Of a DNA stretch of 64,000 nt, positions 37,254-44,510 are shown in pieces; within the stretch, counting starts at the first letter, position 1, and each line of letters opens with the position of its first letter. The notes beneath the pieces were generated by a model, which was not told the origin of the DNA, searched no databases, and saw nothing but the letters and a program-made list of their open reading frames with translations. Where the stretch lies: the NCBI RefSeq assembly GCF_029946165.1, contig NZ_JAQSDZ010000001.1:186001-250000 (forward strand). Reading direction: 5' to 3'. The stretch is from Methylotenera sp. Lineage in GTDB: Bacteria; Pseudomonadota; Gammaproteobacteria; Burkholderiales; Methylophilaceae. The translations under genes and the position numbers were made by a program.

Positions 37254-38250
37254 AACCATCCAGCGGACTGCACACACCGCGCCCACCACGATTAAGTACA
37301 TGCGTATAAATCATGGTGGTTTTCACGTCAGAATGCCCTAGCAACTCTTGCACCGTGCGAATATCGTAGCCACCTTCAAGCAAGTGTGTAGCAAAACTAT
37401 GGCGCAAAGTGTGCGGCGTAGCTGGTTTGGTAATGCCTGCGTTCACCACTGCTTGGCGCACGGCGCGCTGAATGGCTTGATCTTGCACATGATGCCTGCG
37501 CGTAACGCCCTGCCCGCTTTCGTTCACGCTACGCGGGTCAATCGATAACTTAGCAGATGGAAATACATATTGCCACGACCAATCTATGGCCGCATAAGAG
37601 TATTTTCTACCCAAAGCTTGCGGCATATACACCGCGCCATATCCTTTGGCTAAATCTTGCTCGTGCAAAGCTTTTACTCTTGCTAGATGCGCCTGCAGGG
37701 GCTGCACCAGCGAGGTTGGCAACATGGTCACCCTATCTTTAAAACCTTTACCATCGCGAATTAAAATCTCTTTACGGGCAAAATCAATATCTTTCACGCG
37801 CAAACGCAAAGCCTCTAAAATGCGCATTCCCGTGCCATAAAGCAAACTTACAATCAGATGATTAGTGTTATTTAGCTCACGCAAAACTGCCTGCACTTCT
37901 TGCTTGGTGAGTACCACAGGCAAGCGCTTAGGCGTTTTAGCATGCTCAATATCGTCCAGCCACGGCAACAACTGCCCAAGCACCTCTTTATACAAAAATA
38001 TTAATGCACTTTTTGCTTGATTTTGCGTGCTAGCGGCAACCTTACCTTCAACCGCCAAATAAGTTAAAAACTGCTCCACATGCTCCGCACCCAACTCGCT
38101 AGGGTGGCGCTTGCCAAAATGCAAAATATAGCGTTTAATCCAATCTACATAAGCTTGTTCAGTGCGAATACTGTAATGCTTAAGCCGAATTTCATTACGC
38201 ACCAAGTTAAGTAACTTAGGTGCATCTTCTGAAGTTGATATAGTAACCAT
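37249..38250 (-). CDS. intI: Integron integrase IntI (tyrosine recombinase)
   Basis: A 333-residue tyrosine recombinase. The N-terminal SAM-like domain ([20 protein letters not shown]) is followed by the catalytic core with Arg I in [15 protein letters not shown], HxxR in [17 protein letters not shown], the second His in [17 protein letters not shown] and the nucleophilic Tyr in MIYTH. The extra ~20-residue stretch found only in integron integrases is present ([18 protein letters not shown]...QYVFPS). The C-terminus [14 protein letters not shown] is also characteristic. All catalytic residues are seen, so it may be active. It reads away from the cassettes, which begin 136 bases to its right. 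No clear Shine-Dalgarno or LexA box was found. Confidence 0.96.
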   Translation of the reverse strand: MVTISTSEDAPKLLNLVRNEIRLKHYSIRTEQAYVDWIKRYILHFGKRHPSELGAEHVEQFLTYLAVEGKVAASTQNQAKSALIFLYKEVLGQLLPWLDDIEHAKTPKRLPVVLTKQEVQAVLRELNNTNHLIVSLLYGTGMRILEALRLRVKDIDFARKEILIRDGKGFKDRVTMLPTSLVQPLQAHLARVKALHEQDLAKGYGAVYMPQALGRKYSYAAIDWSWQYVFPSAKLSIDPRSVNESGQGVTRRHHVQDQAIQRAVRQAVVNAGITKPATPHTLRHSFATHLLEGGYDIRTVQELLGHSDVKTTMIYTHVLNRGGRGVCSPLDGL

Positions 38251-38380
38251 ATAATTTTAGGATGTACTAAATAGCAATAAGTATATGAAAAATAATAAAC
38301 TATTGTACAATTTTTTTAAACAAAAAGCATCCATGATGGATTTTATTTCATCATTAAGGATAGCTAATATACGTTAGAGC
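38251..38380 (+). other. attI region of the integron
   Basis: AT-rich stretch between the intI start and the first cassette. It ends in the core site ACGTTAGAGC with the crossover G|TT at 38373/38374. A partial inverted CTAA...TTAG pair (GCTAATATACGTTAGAGC) fits an integrase-binding core. The cassette promoter and intI promoter should be here or within the start of intI; no confident -35/-10 was found. Confidence 0.75.
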
Positions 38381-38386
38381 AAAAAA

Positions 38387-38965
38387 ATGAACGCTAAGAC
38401 ACAGAAGGTCTTTCAATTTATTCTAGGGCTTTCTCTAGTTGGTGGCTTTATATATGGGGCATGGCTTCTAATAAACGCATTTCGTGTTGCTGTAGCGGTT
38501 GCTAGTCCTGAAGTTGTTGCTGCAATTATTGGTGCCATGGCTACAATCTTAGTTGGCATATCGGCAGTTTTAATTAGTCAGGCACATGAGCGTAAGCGCT
38601 CATCGGAAGAGGCGCACCGTCTTAAAAAAGTAGAGAGATATCAAAGCTTTATTGACATGATCTCTCGAATGATTGGTTCATCAAATCAAAATCTCGCTTT
38701 GAAAGAGCCCGACAGCCAAGAGCTAATTCATTATTTATTTAAATTCAAGGCAGACATATTGCTATGGGGCTCCCCAAAAGTTATAAAAGCTCAAATTGAA
38801 TTTGAAAACGTGTCAGAAAGTGGAGACACAAAAAAACTTCTCATGTCAGTTAACTCCCTATATTTCGCAATACGAGAGGATATAGGTCTTAGTAATTCTG
38901 GTTTGAACAACTTGGAACTTGTAAAGTTGTATCTTAATGATGATGCCAGAAAGGAGTTAGGATAA
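38387..38965 (+). CDS. Integron cassette 1: unknown two-TM protein with cytoplasmic domain
   Basis: A 192-residue protein that I do not recognise. Two membrane segments lie near the N-terminus (FILGLSLVGGFIYGAWLLI and VVAAIIGAMATILVGISAVLI), then a charged helical linker (AHERKRSSEEAHRLKKVERY) and a soluble domain of about 110 residues. It starts six bases after the cassette's TTAGAGC end. Cassette 3 has a similar plan with one membrane segment. Many small membrane-anchored proteins of this kind occur as cassettes, and a toxin or defence role is possible but unproven. Confidence 0.75.
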   Translation: MNAKTQKVFQFILGLSLVGGFIYGAWLLINAFRVAVAVASPEVVAAIIGAMATILVGISAVLISQAHERKRSSEEAHRLKKVERYQSFIDMISRMIGSSNQNLALKEPDSQELIHYLFKFKADILLWGSPKVIKAQIEFENVSESGDTKKLLMSVNSLYFAIREDIGLSNSGLNNLELVKLYLNDDARKELG

Positions 38966-38974
38966 TGTACATAT

Positions 38975-39036
38975 GCTCTAACCCATCGTTCAAGCGGGAC
39001 ACGCTAAAGCGTGCCCCTTAACTCAAATGTTATGCC
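38975..39036 (+). other. attC site 1 (end of cassette 1)
   Basis: R'' GCTCTAAC at 38975-38982 is the exact complement of the GTTAGAGC at the start of the same cassette, the defining test of a cassette. The inner arms TTCAAGCGGGACACGC and GCGTGCCCCTTAACT pair around TAAA, and R' is GTTATGCC with crossover at 39029/39030. Cassette 1 is thus 38374-39029. Confidence 0.93.
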
Positions 39037-39050
39037 TTCAAGGAGACCGT

Positions 39051-39473
39051 ATGAAAATTTGCGGAGTTGATATCAAAGGCAGTGAAGCAATACTTGCCAT
39101 AACACGCTTCACAAATGGCAAGCTAATTCACGTTCCGATTGATACAAAAAAAATTGCTCTTGCCGATGACGATGAATCGAAAAATGTGCAGTCATTTTTT
39201 GAATTAGCCGCTGGTTTCATTCGAGACAATGACATTAAGCATATCGCTATCAAGAAACGTGGCAAGAAAGGGGAGTTCGCTGGAGGCCCAACAACATTTA
39301 AGATCGAGGGCATCCTACAGATGCTCGCTAACTGCGAAGTGATGTTATTTTCCCCTCAAACGATCAGTGCGCAAATACGAAAACACGCCTTTGTCATTCC
39401 CACCACGCTGAACAAGTATCAGCACGATGCATATCTCACTGCATGTGCGGCTCTAATGAAGGCAGCTGAGTGA
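39051..39473 (+). CDS. Integron cassette 2, gene a: DUF3010 protein
   Basis: A 140-residue protein with the DUF3010 pattern: MKICGVDIKGSEAILAI at the start, HIAIKKRGKKGEFAGGPTTF in the middle and KYQHDAYLTACAALMKA at the end. The opening (CGVDIKGSEA, a hydrophobic strand with an Asp) looks like an RNase H/RuvC-type first strand, so a nuclease-like or actin-like fold is possible; this is inference. The ATG at 39051 follows AAGGAG; an ATG at 39027 lies inside the attC and is unlikely. The gene overlaps the kinase gene by GTGA, so both are made together. Confidence 0.8.
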   Translation: MKICGVDIKGSEAILAITRFTNGKLIHVPIDTKKIALADDDESKNVQSFFELAAGFIRDNDIKHIAIKKRGKKGEFAGGPTTFKIEGILQMLANCEVMLFSPQTISAQIRKHAFVIPTTLNKYQHDAYLTACAALMKAAE

Positions 39474-40564
39474 GTACGCTGTATATCGAAGGCACCAATG
39501 CGCCACCCGAGATCAAAAAGGCGCTACGTGAACTATCAAAAAACATTGCATTTACGAAAGAGGACGTGAAGGCTGCTAACGGTTACGTTTTCTTTGGAAC
39601 TAATCGAATAACTGAGAAAAGCCTAGCGGTGAAATTCTACTATTGGGGCGGCAAAGCTGAGTTCCACGCTGAACCCAAGCAGCTTGCTCAAATTGAAGCA
39701 GACAACGTCCTTAAAATTCAAGATGCGGCATTATTGGACAACAGATGGGCATACTTTGTTACGCCAAACTGTGCCAACGGCGACCTTGACGAATTACTTG
39801 AGACAACATCGCTGGGCAACATGGCGGCCATCGATTACACATATCAGATTTTATCTGGCCTAAGCCATCTCCATTCAAAGCAGTTTCTTCACCGTGACAT
39901 CAAGCCAGCGAACATATACATCTCAGACGACAACAAAGCCGTAATTGGTGATTTTGGGTCAGTCAAGAAAATTCCAGAGGGCGCAACATCCATCCCCGCT
40001 TCCAGCCATTCTCTTTTATATCGTCCGCCAGAGAGTATTACTAAAAATAGTTACGGCATCGAGGGTGATATATACCAAGCCGGTATCGTCTTATACCAAC
40101 TAGCTGGTGGAGCCCTTCCATACGATGGTCGGGAATGGCTCTCTCGTCGCGAGCTCGAGCACTACGAATCGATCATACTGCCTGATGATCAGAGTGAGTT
40201 TGTTGATCAGTGCATTCGGTCACAAATTGTTGTCGGTAAAGTACTAAATCTTTCGTCGCTTCCCCCTTGGGTACCTCAAACTCTGAAACGACTTATACGG
40301 AAGGCGTGCCACGTGGATAGTGCACAGCGTTTTGCAAACTCATCTTCGTTCATGGCAAAACTTCATGAGCTCCGCCCATCAATACTTGATTGGAGAGTTG
40401 TTGACGGAGCGCCTATTCTTTTTGGAAAAACAAGCTATCGGATCGTTGAGCGCGAAGATGTCCATTGTGTTCAAAAGCGTACTACAGGAGACTGGCGAAA
40501 TGACAACGGCTTTTCGGGTGCATCAATTGAAGAGCTTGTCGATGAAATATCCAAAAAGGCATAA
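39470..40564 (+). CDS. Integron cassette 2, gene b: Ser/Thr protein kinase
   Basis: A 364-residue Hanks-type kinase, GTG start overlapping the DUF3010 stop. The ATP lysine is probably K55 (LAVKFYYW), the catalytic loop is HRDIKPANIYI (D143), the metal site is DFGS (161-164) and the substrate region is RPPES. The glycine-rich loop is degenerate (NGYVFFGTN). After the kinase domain (~285 residues) is a C-terminal piece of ~60 residues (WRVVDGAPILFGKTSYRIVE ...GASIEELVDEISKKA). No transmembrane segment is seen. Protein kinases are rare as integron cassettes. The stop codon overlaps the R'' box of attC 2. Target unknown. Confidence 0.9.
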   Translation: MSTLYIEGTNAPPEIKKALRELSKNIAFTKEDVKAANGYVFFGTNRITEKSLAVKFYYWGGKAEFHAEPKQLAQIEADNVLKIQDAALLDNRWAYFVTPNCANGDLDELLETTSLGNMAAIDYTYQILSGLSHLHSKQFLHRDIKPANIYISDDNKAVIGDFGSVKKIPEGATSIPASSHSLLYRPPESITKNSYGIEGDIYQAGIVLYQLAGGALPYDGREWLSRRELEHYESIILPDDQSEFVDQCIRSQIVVGKVLNLSSLPPWVPQTLKRLIRKACHVDSAQRFANSSSFMAKLHELRPSILDWRVVDGAPILFGKTSYRIVEREDVHCVQKRTTGDWRNDNGFSGASIEELVDEISKKA

Positions 40565-40621
40565 CCTGACATTCGAGAGGGACAGCCCAAAAGCGGGCTG
40601 CCCCTCAATTTGACGTTAGGC
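40558..40621 (+). other. attC site 2 (end of cassette 2)
   Basis: R'' GGCATAAC at 40558-40565 complements the TTATGCC start of cassette 2. Arms CGAGAGGGACAGCCC and GGGCTGCCCCTCAA pair around AAAAGC, and R' GTTAGGC crosses over at 40614/40615. Its arm sequence is different from attC 1, 4 and the orphan attC, showing a cassette of other origin. Confidence 0.92.
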
Positions 40622-40631
40622 AAATGGAAAC

Positions 40632-41195
40632 ATGTGGAACATTCTAAGCGCAGTACCTTCAGGGGCCTGGGTGGGCCTATTAGGAGTAATCTTTGGCTCA
40701 TTGCTTACAACTCTTGGCGTCTGGCTAACCAACAGTTCTAACAGAAAGCAATTGAAACTACAGCTTGAGCACGAAAAGCGACTACAGAGCCAGCAACTAG
40801 CAAAAGAACGCCTCGAAGAGCTGTACCTTTTGGTTTGTCAATGGCAAAACGGTATGTTTAGCAACTACATGAATCTGTCCCTCGTAATGAAAGGACATAC
40901 CGATTACAACCAATACCTCGACACTCTTATAAATGAAAACTCATCTAATCGCGTTGACTTCAACCGCCTTGAAATGATCATTGGTGTTTACGGGGAACAA
41001 GTACAACCCGCATATGACGCCACGCTTAAAACGCGAGAGCATATTAACTCTATAGAAGCAGAGCATAAGTCTGCCTATCGCCGCGGTGAGCCAGGTGGAG
41101 CTTTTCTCAAGCCGATCAGTGATGCTCAATTAGAATTTGGAACAGCCTGTGACGCACTAAAAGATAAAATCGCTCTAGCAGCACGGGAAGCCTAA
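40632..41195 (+). CDS. Integron cassette 3: unknown one-TM coiled-coil protein
   Basis: A 187-residue protein not assigned to a family. One N-terminal membrane segment (WVGLLGVIFGSLLTTLGVWL) is followed by a charged coiled-coil (NRKQLKLQLEHEKRLQSQQL) and a helical domain that ends in ALKDKIALAAREA. The plan (membrane anchor, basic coiled-coil linker, helical tail) resembles cassette 1 though the sequences are not evidently related. The ATG at 40632 is 18 bases into the cassette; the stop overlaps R'' of attC 3. Confidence 0.75.
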   Translation: MWNILSAVPSGAWVGLLGVIFGSLLTTLGVWLTNSSNRKQLKLQLEHEKRLQSQQLAKERLEELYLLVCQWQNGMFSNYMNLSLVMKGHTDYNQYLDTLINENSSNRVDFNRLEMIIGVYGEQVQPAYDATLKTREHINSIEAEHKSAYRRGEPGGAFLKPISDAQLEFGTACDALKDKIALAAREA

Positions 41196-41234
41196 CAAGT
41201 GGTTCAAGCCCGCCCCTTAACCAAACGTTAGGGC
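41190..41234 (+). other. attC site 3, short (end of cassette 3)
   Basis: R'' GCCTAAC at 41190-41196 complements the TTAGGC start of cassette 3. The inner boxes TGGTTCAAG and CTTAACCA pair with one extra base, and the loop is only CCCGCCC. R' is GTTAGGGC, crossover at 41227/41228. At about 45 bases this is an unusually short attC. Confidence 0.88.
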
Positions 41235-41237
41235 TTC

Positions 41238-41271
41238 TTGACAATCCCTATAATGTACATACAATGTATTT
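41238..41271 (+). promoter_or_regulatory. Cassette-borne promoter of the BrnT/BrnA pair
   Basis: TTGACA at 41238-41243 with TACAAT at 41260-41265 gives a 16-base spacer; a TATAAT at 41249-41254 is an alternative -10 element. The stretch ATGTACATACAATGTAT just before the start codon has near-palindromic repeats fitting an autoregulatory operator for BrnA, which is known to repress its own operon in the family. Confidence 0.65.
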
Positions 41272-41556
41272 ATGATTAAGTTTGAGTGGGATACAATTAA
41301 GGCAGCATCAAATCAAAAGAAACATGGTGTTTCGTTTGAAGAAGCTCAATCCGTTTTTTACGATGAGTTTGCTGTGCAATTCTTTAATGAAGATAGTTCT
41401 CAGGCAGAAGATAGGTTTTTAATGCTTGGCTTTAGCGATGAGGCTCGCCTTTTAATTGTTTGTCATTGCGAGCGAGACCAAGGCAAGCAACACTATCAGA
41501 ATCATCTCAGCAAGAAAAGCCACAAAAAACGAAGGAAAATATTATCAAGGAATTAA
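41272..41556 (+). pseudogene. brnT: Integron cassette 4, gene a: BrnT toxin, frameshifted near the C-terminus
   Basis: The first ~70 residues are a normal BrnT ribonuclease toxin (FEWDTIKAASNQKKHGVSFE, DRFLMLGF, LLIVCHCERDQG). After about 41484 the reading frame gives an unrelated basic tail (KQHYQNHLSKKSHKKRRK). The expected family end, NTIRIISARKATKNEG then KYYQG, is found one frame over, starting at 41486, and that frame ends in a TGA overlapping the brnA ATG (ATGA). One extra base in 41475-41486 explains this. The toxin is therefore probably inactive or altered, unless it is a sequencing error or programmed slippage. Confidence 0.85.
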
Positions 41557-41559
41557 ACC

Positions 41560-41784
41560 ATGAAAACTGAATATGATTTATCAACAATGAAGTCGCGTAA
41601 AAACCCTTACGCGACTAAACTCAAAAAGTCAGTCACAATGAGACTGGGCGAAGATGTTATTGGCTATTTCAAGCAAATGGCAGAGGAGGCTGGCATGCCG
41701 TATCAAAGTCTAATCAATCTATATTTACGAGATTGCGCAGCTCACCATAGAAAAATTGATATTTCTTGGCAAGCTACTCCCTAA
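41560..41784 (+). CDS. brnA: Integron cassette 4, gene b: BrnA antitoxin
   Basis: A 74-residue ribbon-helix-helix antitoxin: TMKSRKNPYATKLKKSVTMR holds the DNA-binding strand, LGEDVIGYFKQMAEEAGMP the helices, and YQSLINLYLRDCA the end of the conserved region. It neutralises BrnT and represses the operon. It looks intact, so the antitoxin is kept while the toxin is frameshifted. Its stop codon lies within R'' of attC 4. Confidence 0.92.
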   Translation: MKTEYDLSTMKSRKNPYATKLKKSVTMRLGEDVIGYFKQMAEEAGMPYQSLINLYLRDCAAHHRKIDISWQATP

Positions 41785-41897
41785 CCCGTTGGTCAAGCGG
41801 GACGTGCTAAGCCAGCATTTGGCTTCCCCACAGAATATATGTGCTAAAGTACATTATTCTGAGTGAAAGCGTGCCCCTTAATTCAAACGGTATGTGT
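41779..41897 (+). other. attC site 4, expanded (end of cassette 4)
   Basis: R'' CCCTAAC at 41779-41785 complements the TTAGGG start of cassette 4. Arms GGTCAAGCGGGACGTGC and GCGTGCCCCTTAATTCA pair, but about 65 bases lie between them, holding two further hairpins (AAGCC/TGGCTT and CAGAATA...TATTCTG-like). R' is degenerate (CGGTATGTG). At about 119 bases it is much longer than attC 1-3. Confidence 0.82.
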
Positions 41898-41921
41898 CTG
41901 ATACTACAATCGAGGTGATTC

Positions 41922-42305
41922 ATGTATTACATAGTTGAAACCGATAAATCATTCAACCAAGCGTCGGCAGACCTTGAATCAGCTGTTAAACGTCATGGCT
42001 TCGGGGTACTGCATGTCCACGACTTGGGGATCACACTTCGCAGTAAAGGCATTGCATTTGATGAGCAGTGCAAGGTTTTTGAAGTCTGTAATCCGGGGCA
42101 GGCTGCTAAAGTTCTGTCAACCGATATGCGTCTGAACATGGCGCTGCCGTGTCGTATCTCGGTGTTTACAGAGAAAGGCAAAACGATGATTGGTCTTATT
42201 AAACCAGTGCAAATGCTTTCAGCACTATCTCAGGATGCCGTGTTAGCACAAGTTGCTAAAGAGGTTGAGGAGAAAACCATCCAGATGGTTGACGAGGCGA
42301 AATGA
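41922..42305 (+). CDS. Integron cassette 5: DUF302 protein
   Basis: A 127-residue single-domain DUF302 protein: MYYIVETDKSFNQASADLES and AVKRHGFGVLHVHDLGITLR at the start, then VFEVCNPGQAAKVLSTDMRL and LPCRISVFTEKGKTMIGLI. The fold is small and soluble, and the biochemical role is unknown though members are common near metal and redox genes. A GGTGAT site precedes the ATG. Its downstream attC is not clear: CACATTAC at 42314-42321 could be R'' (compare the R' GGTATGTG on its left), but no matching second half was found, so the array appears to decay here. The remainder to 42461 shows nothing callable. Confidence 0.8.
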   Translation: MYYIVETDKSFNQASADLESAVKRHGFGVLHVHDLGITLRSKGIAFDEQCKVFEVCNPGQAAKVLSTDMRLNMALPCRISVFTEKGKTMIGLIKPVQMLSALSQDAVLAQVAKEVEEKTIQMVDEAK

Positions 42306-42461
42306 ATACTCGCCACATTACATGGCGCTCAATCGAGACGCGAATTATCGTGGTGGTTTAAAGGTTTGTTGTTTTTCCCGACATTGATGGCTTCGCTAAT
42401 CGTCCATGAGAGCCGCGCTCCTTAGCTTTGCGTGGGGCGACCTACAAACTGACATTCAAAC

Positions 42462-43565
42462 CTAAGAAACTGGTAATTTCATTTTCACGCTTAAACCGCC
42501 GGTAGTGATATTGCTTGCCTCAATTGTGCCGCCATGCGCTTCTATTATCTGCTTGGCAATGGCTAGACCTACGCCGTGCCCGTCAGTTTGATTGGTGTTA
42601 CTACCTCTAAAAAACGCTTGAAATATATTCTCCAACTCGTCATTAGCCACCCCTGCCCCTTGGTCGTTAACTTCAATTTTGATCAGCGCATTTTCAAGCT
42701 TGCTTGTAATTGAAATATGCGATTGGCTGGGGCTGTACTTAAGTGCATTGCGCAACACATTATCAATGGCACGGTGTAACAAGTCTTGCTGACCAAGCAA
42801 AGTTACTGGCGAATCAGGTTTTTCAGCATGTTGCACATAGCCTATGGTTATCTTTCTTGCTTCACCTTCAAAACGCGCATCTTCTATAACGCTAGTGAGC
42901 AATTCGTTTAAATTGATGGGTTCATTATCTAGCTTAATCACGCCTGATTCTAAACGAGAAAGCGCGAGTAACTCACCGACCAAAGCATCCATGCGCTCCG
43001 ATTCACGCTCTATACGTGTGAGTGAAGATTCCAGTTTATCTGGTTGTTGTCGCGCTAAACCCACGGCAATTTGCATGCGCGCTAAGGGTGAGCGTAACTC
43101 GTGTGAAACTTGGTGTAACAAACGCGTTTGGCTTTGCAACAAGGCGCCTAGTCGAACGGCCATCACGTCGAAGGCGTTGCCTAAATCAACCAACTCATCT
43201 CGGCGCGACCCCATAGATTTGCCAAGCCTTACATTAAGATTGCCATTAGCTGCGCTTGCAAATGCTTGCCGCAACTGCTTAATTGGTTTTGAAAAATACC
43301 AAGCCAATATTGCCGCAAAAATAAAGCTGGCAAGTGCGCCAACTAAAATAGGCGTCTGTGGAAACCAACGCTTATGTCTTGGTTTAAGTGGTTTAGAAGG
43401 CACGGAGGCCGACAAATTTTTATTCTGTGCTTGCATTTGAAATTCATGTTCGCGCTGAAGTTGTTCGCGCTCATGCATAATTGAAACGGTTAGGCCGACA
43501 CCAATCACTGAAGTTAACTGTGCTAAAAAGAAGAAAATAAAAAATTTCCAAAACAAACGACCCAT
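42462..43565 (-). CDS. CpxA-like sensor histidine kinase
   Basis: A 367-residue membrane kinase: TM1 ~8-28 (FFIFFFLAQLTSVIGVGLTV), a short periplasmic loop of ~45 residues, TM2 (ILVGALASFIFAAILAWYF), HAMP (SKPIKQLRQAFASAANGNLN), HisKA with phospho-His in LLHQVSHELRSPLARMQIA, and HATPase (NVLRNALKYSP, DQGAGVANDE, GHGVGLAIAKQIIEAHGG). The periplasmic sensor is much smaller than in E. coli CpxA. The partner regulator lies 32 bases upstream, and a CpxP/Spy-like gene is divergent from it, which supports an envelope-stress role. Confidence 0.88.
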   Translation of the reverse strand: MGRLFWKFFIFFFLAQLTSVIGVGLTVSIMHEREQLQREHEFQMQAQNKNLSASVPSKPLKPRHKRWFPQTPILVGALASFIFAAILAWYFSKPIKQLRQAFASAANGNLNVRLGKSMGSRRDELVDLGNAFDVMAVRLGALLQSQTRLLHQVSHELRSPLARMQIAVGLARQQPDKLESSLTRIERESERMDALVGELLALSRLESGVIKLDNEPINLNELLTSVIEDARFEGEARKITIGYVQHAEKPDSPVTLLGQQDLLHRAIDNVLRNALKYSPSQSHISITSKLENALIKIEVNDQGAGVANDELENIFQAFFRGSNTNQTDGHGVGLAIAKQIIEAHGGTIEASNITTGGLSVKMKLPVS

Positions 43566-43597
43566 ATGCTGTCCTTAATTTGCACACATGTGCAGCA

Positions 43598-44284
43598 TTA
43601 ACTTTTAAGTAGTTGATAACCTGAGCGAAACACCGTTTGTATGCAGTGTCGCCCATCAGGCAACAACCCAAGTTTATGGCGAATGCTACTTAAATGTACA
43701 TCTATACTGCGGTCGAATCTGGCTAATGGCCGCCCAAGCGCCTGTTGCGATAAATCTTGCTTAGAGACAATTTGCCCTGCATTTTTTGCTAGAATTTCTA
43801 ATAGGCTATATTCAGTACTGGTGAGTATAACGGGCTGATTATCCCATTCAACCAGACGTTTTGCGGGCGATATACTAAGTGCGCCAATGGAAATTTTTGC
43901 GCTTGCGTTGGTTGTTTCTATTGGCTGTACTCGTCTTAATATAGCCCGAATGCGCGCAACTAACTCGCGTGGGCTACTTGGTTTTGGCACGTAATCATCT
44001 GCACCGAGTTCTAAGCCTATGATGCGGTCAGTGTTATCACCTTTTGCGGTAAGCATAATCACTGGCACATTGCTATGCTGGCGTATGGCTTTTAACGTTT
44101 CAATGCCGTTTAATCTTGGCATCATGATATCTAGCACCACAATATCAATCGCTTGCTCTAACAGCATTTGCGCACCAGTCATCCCATCGTGGGCGACTTG
44201 CACGCTAAAGTTTTCTTGCTCAATATACTCCTTGAGCATTTCTACAAGTTCAACATCGTCATCAATCAGCAATACTGTTTGCAT
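43598..44284 (-). CDS. OmpR/CpxR-like response regulator
   Basis: A 228-residue OmpR-family regulator: receiver MQTVLLIDDDVELVEMLKEY with phospho-acceptor in IDIVVLDIMMPRLNGIETL and Lys in YVPKPSSPRELV, then a winged-helix DNA-binding domain (LTSTEYSLLEILAKNAGQIV ... RFDRSIDVHLSSIRHKLG). I place the start at ATG 44284; an in-frame ATG at 44317 would add MVNIDLGLKPH. Neither has a good ribosome site. Transcribed with the kinase and divergent from the CpxP-like gene, the usual target of such a regulator. No clear CpxR box (GTAAA repeats) was seen. Confidence 0.9.
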   Translation of the reverse strand: MQTVLLIDDDVELVEMLKEYIEQENFSVQVAHDGMTGAQMLLEQAIDIVVLDIMMPRLNGIETLKAIRQHSNVPVIMLTAKGDNTDRIIGLELGADDYVPKPSSPRELVARIRAILRRVQPIETTNASAKISIGALSISPAKRLVEWDNQPVILTSTEYSLLEILAKNAGQIVSKQDLSQQALGRPLARFDRSIDVHLSSIRHKLGLLPDGRHCIQTVFRSGYQLLKS

Positions 44285-44510
44285 GTGTGGCTTCAACCCT
44301 AAATCAATGTTAACCATTATGGATAACCATAATAACCAGCCATTAAGCTTGCCACAATCTTTTATAGCTGACTTTACTCAGATTTACATGCACTTAACGC
44401 GCTTTAACATTGCCTTAATACACAATGGCATCGTCTTAAACAAGTATGAAAAGTGACTCCTTCACGGCTTGTACACTTTAAGCAATTTTTAATCATACAA
44501 AGGATTGATC

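Noticed and set aside
37249-38250. Reading the tyrosine recombinase as XerC/XerD or as a phage integrase.
   Set aside because: The extra segment before the HxxR motif and the flanking attC array are specific to integron integrases.
42314-42400. Possible attC after cassette 5 starting CACATTAC.
   Set aside because: The R'' is a near match to the degenerate R' on the left, but no complementary L'/R' half can be found; kept only as a remark.
42844-43440. Long open frame (198 codons) on the plus strand opposite the CpxA-like kinase.
   Set aside because: It is antisense to a well-supported kinase, with Ser/Arg-rich low-information composition and no ribosome site.
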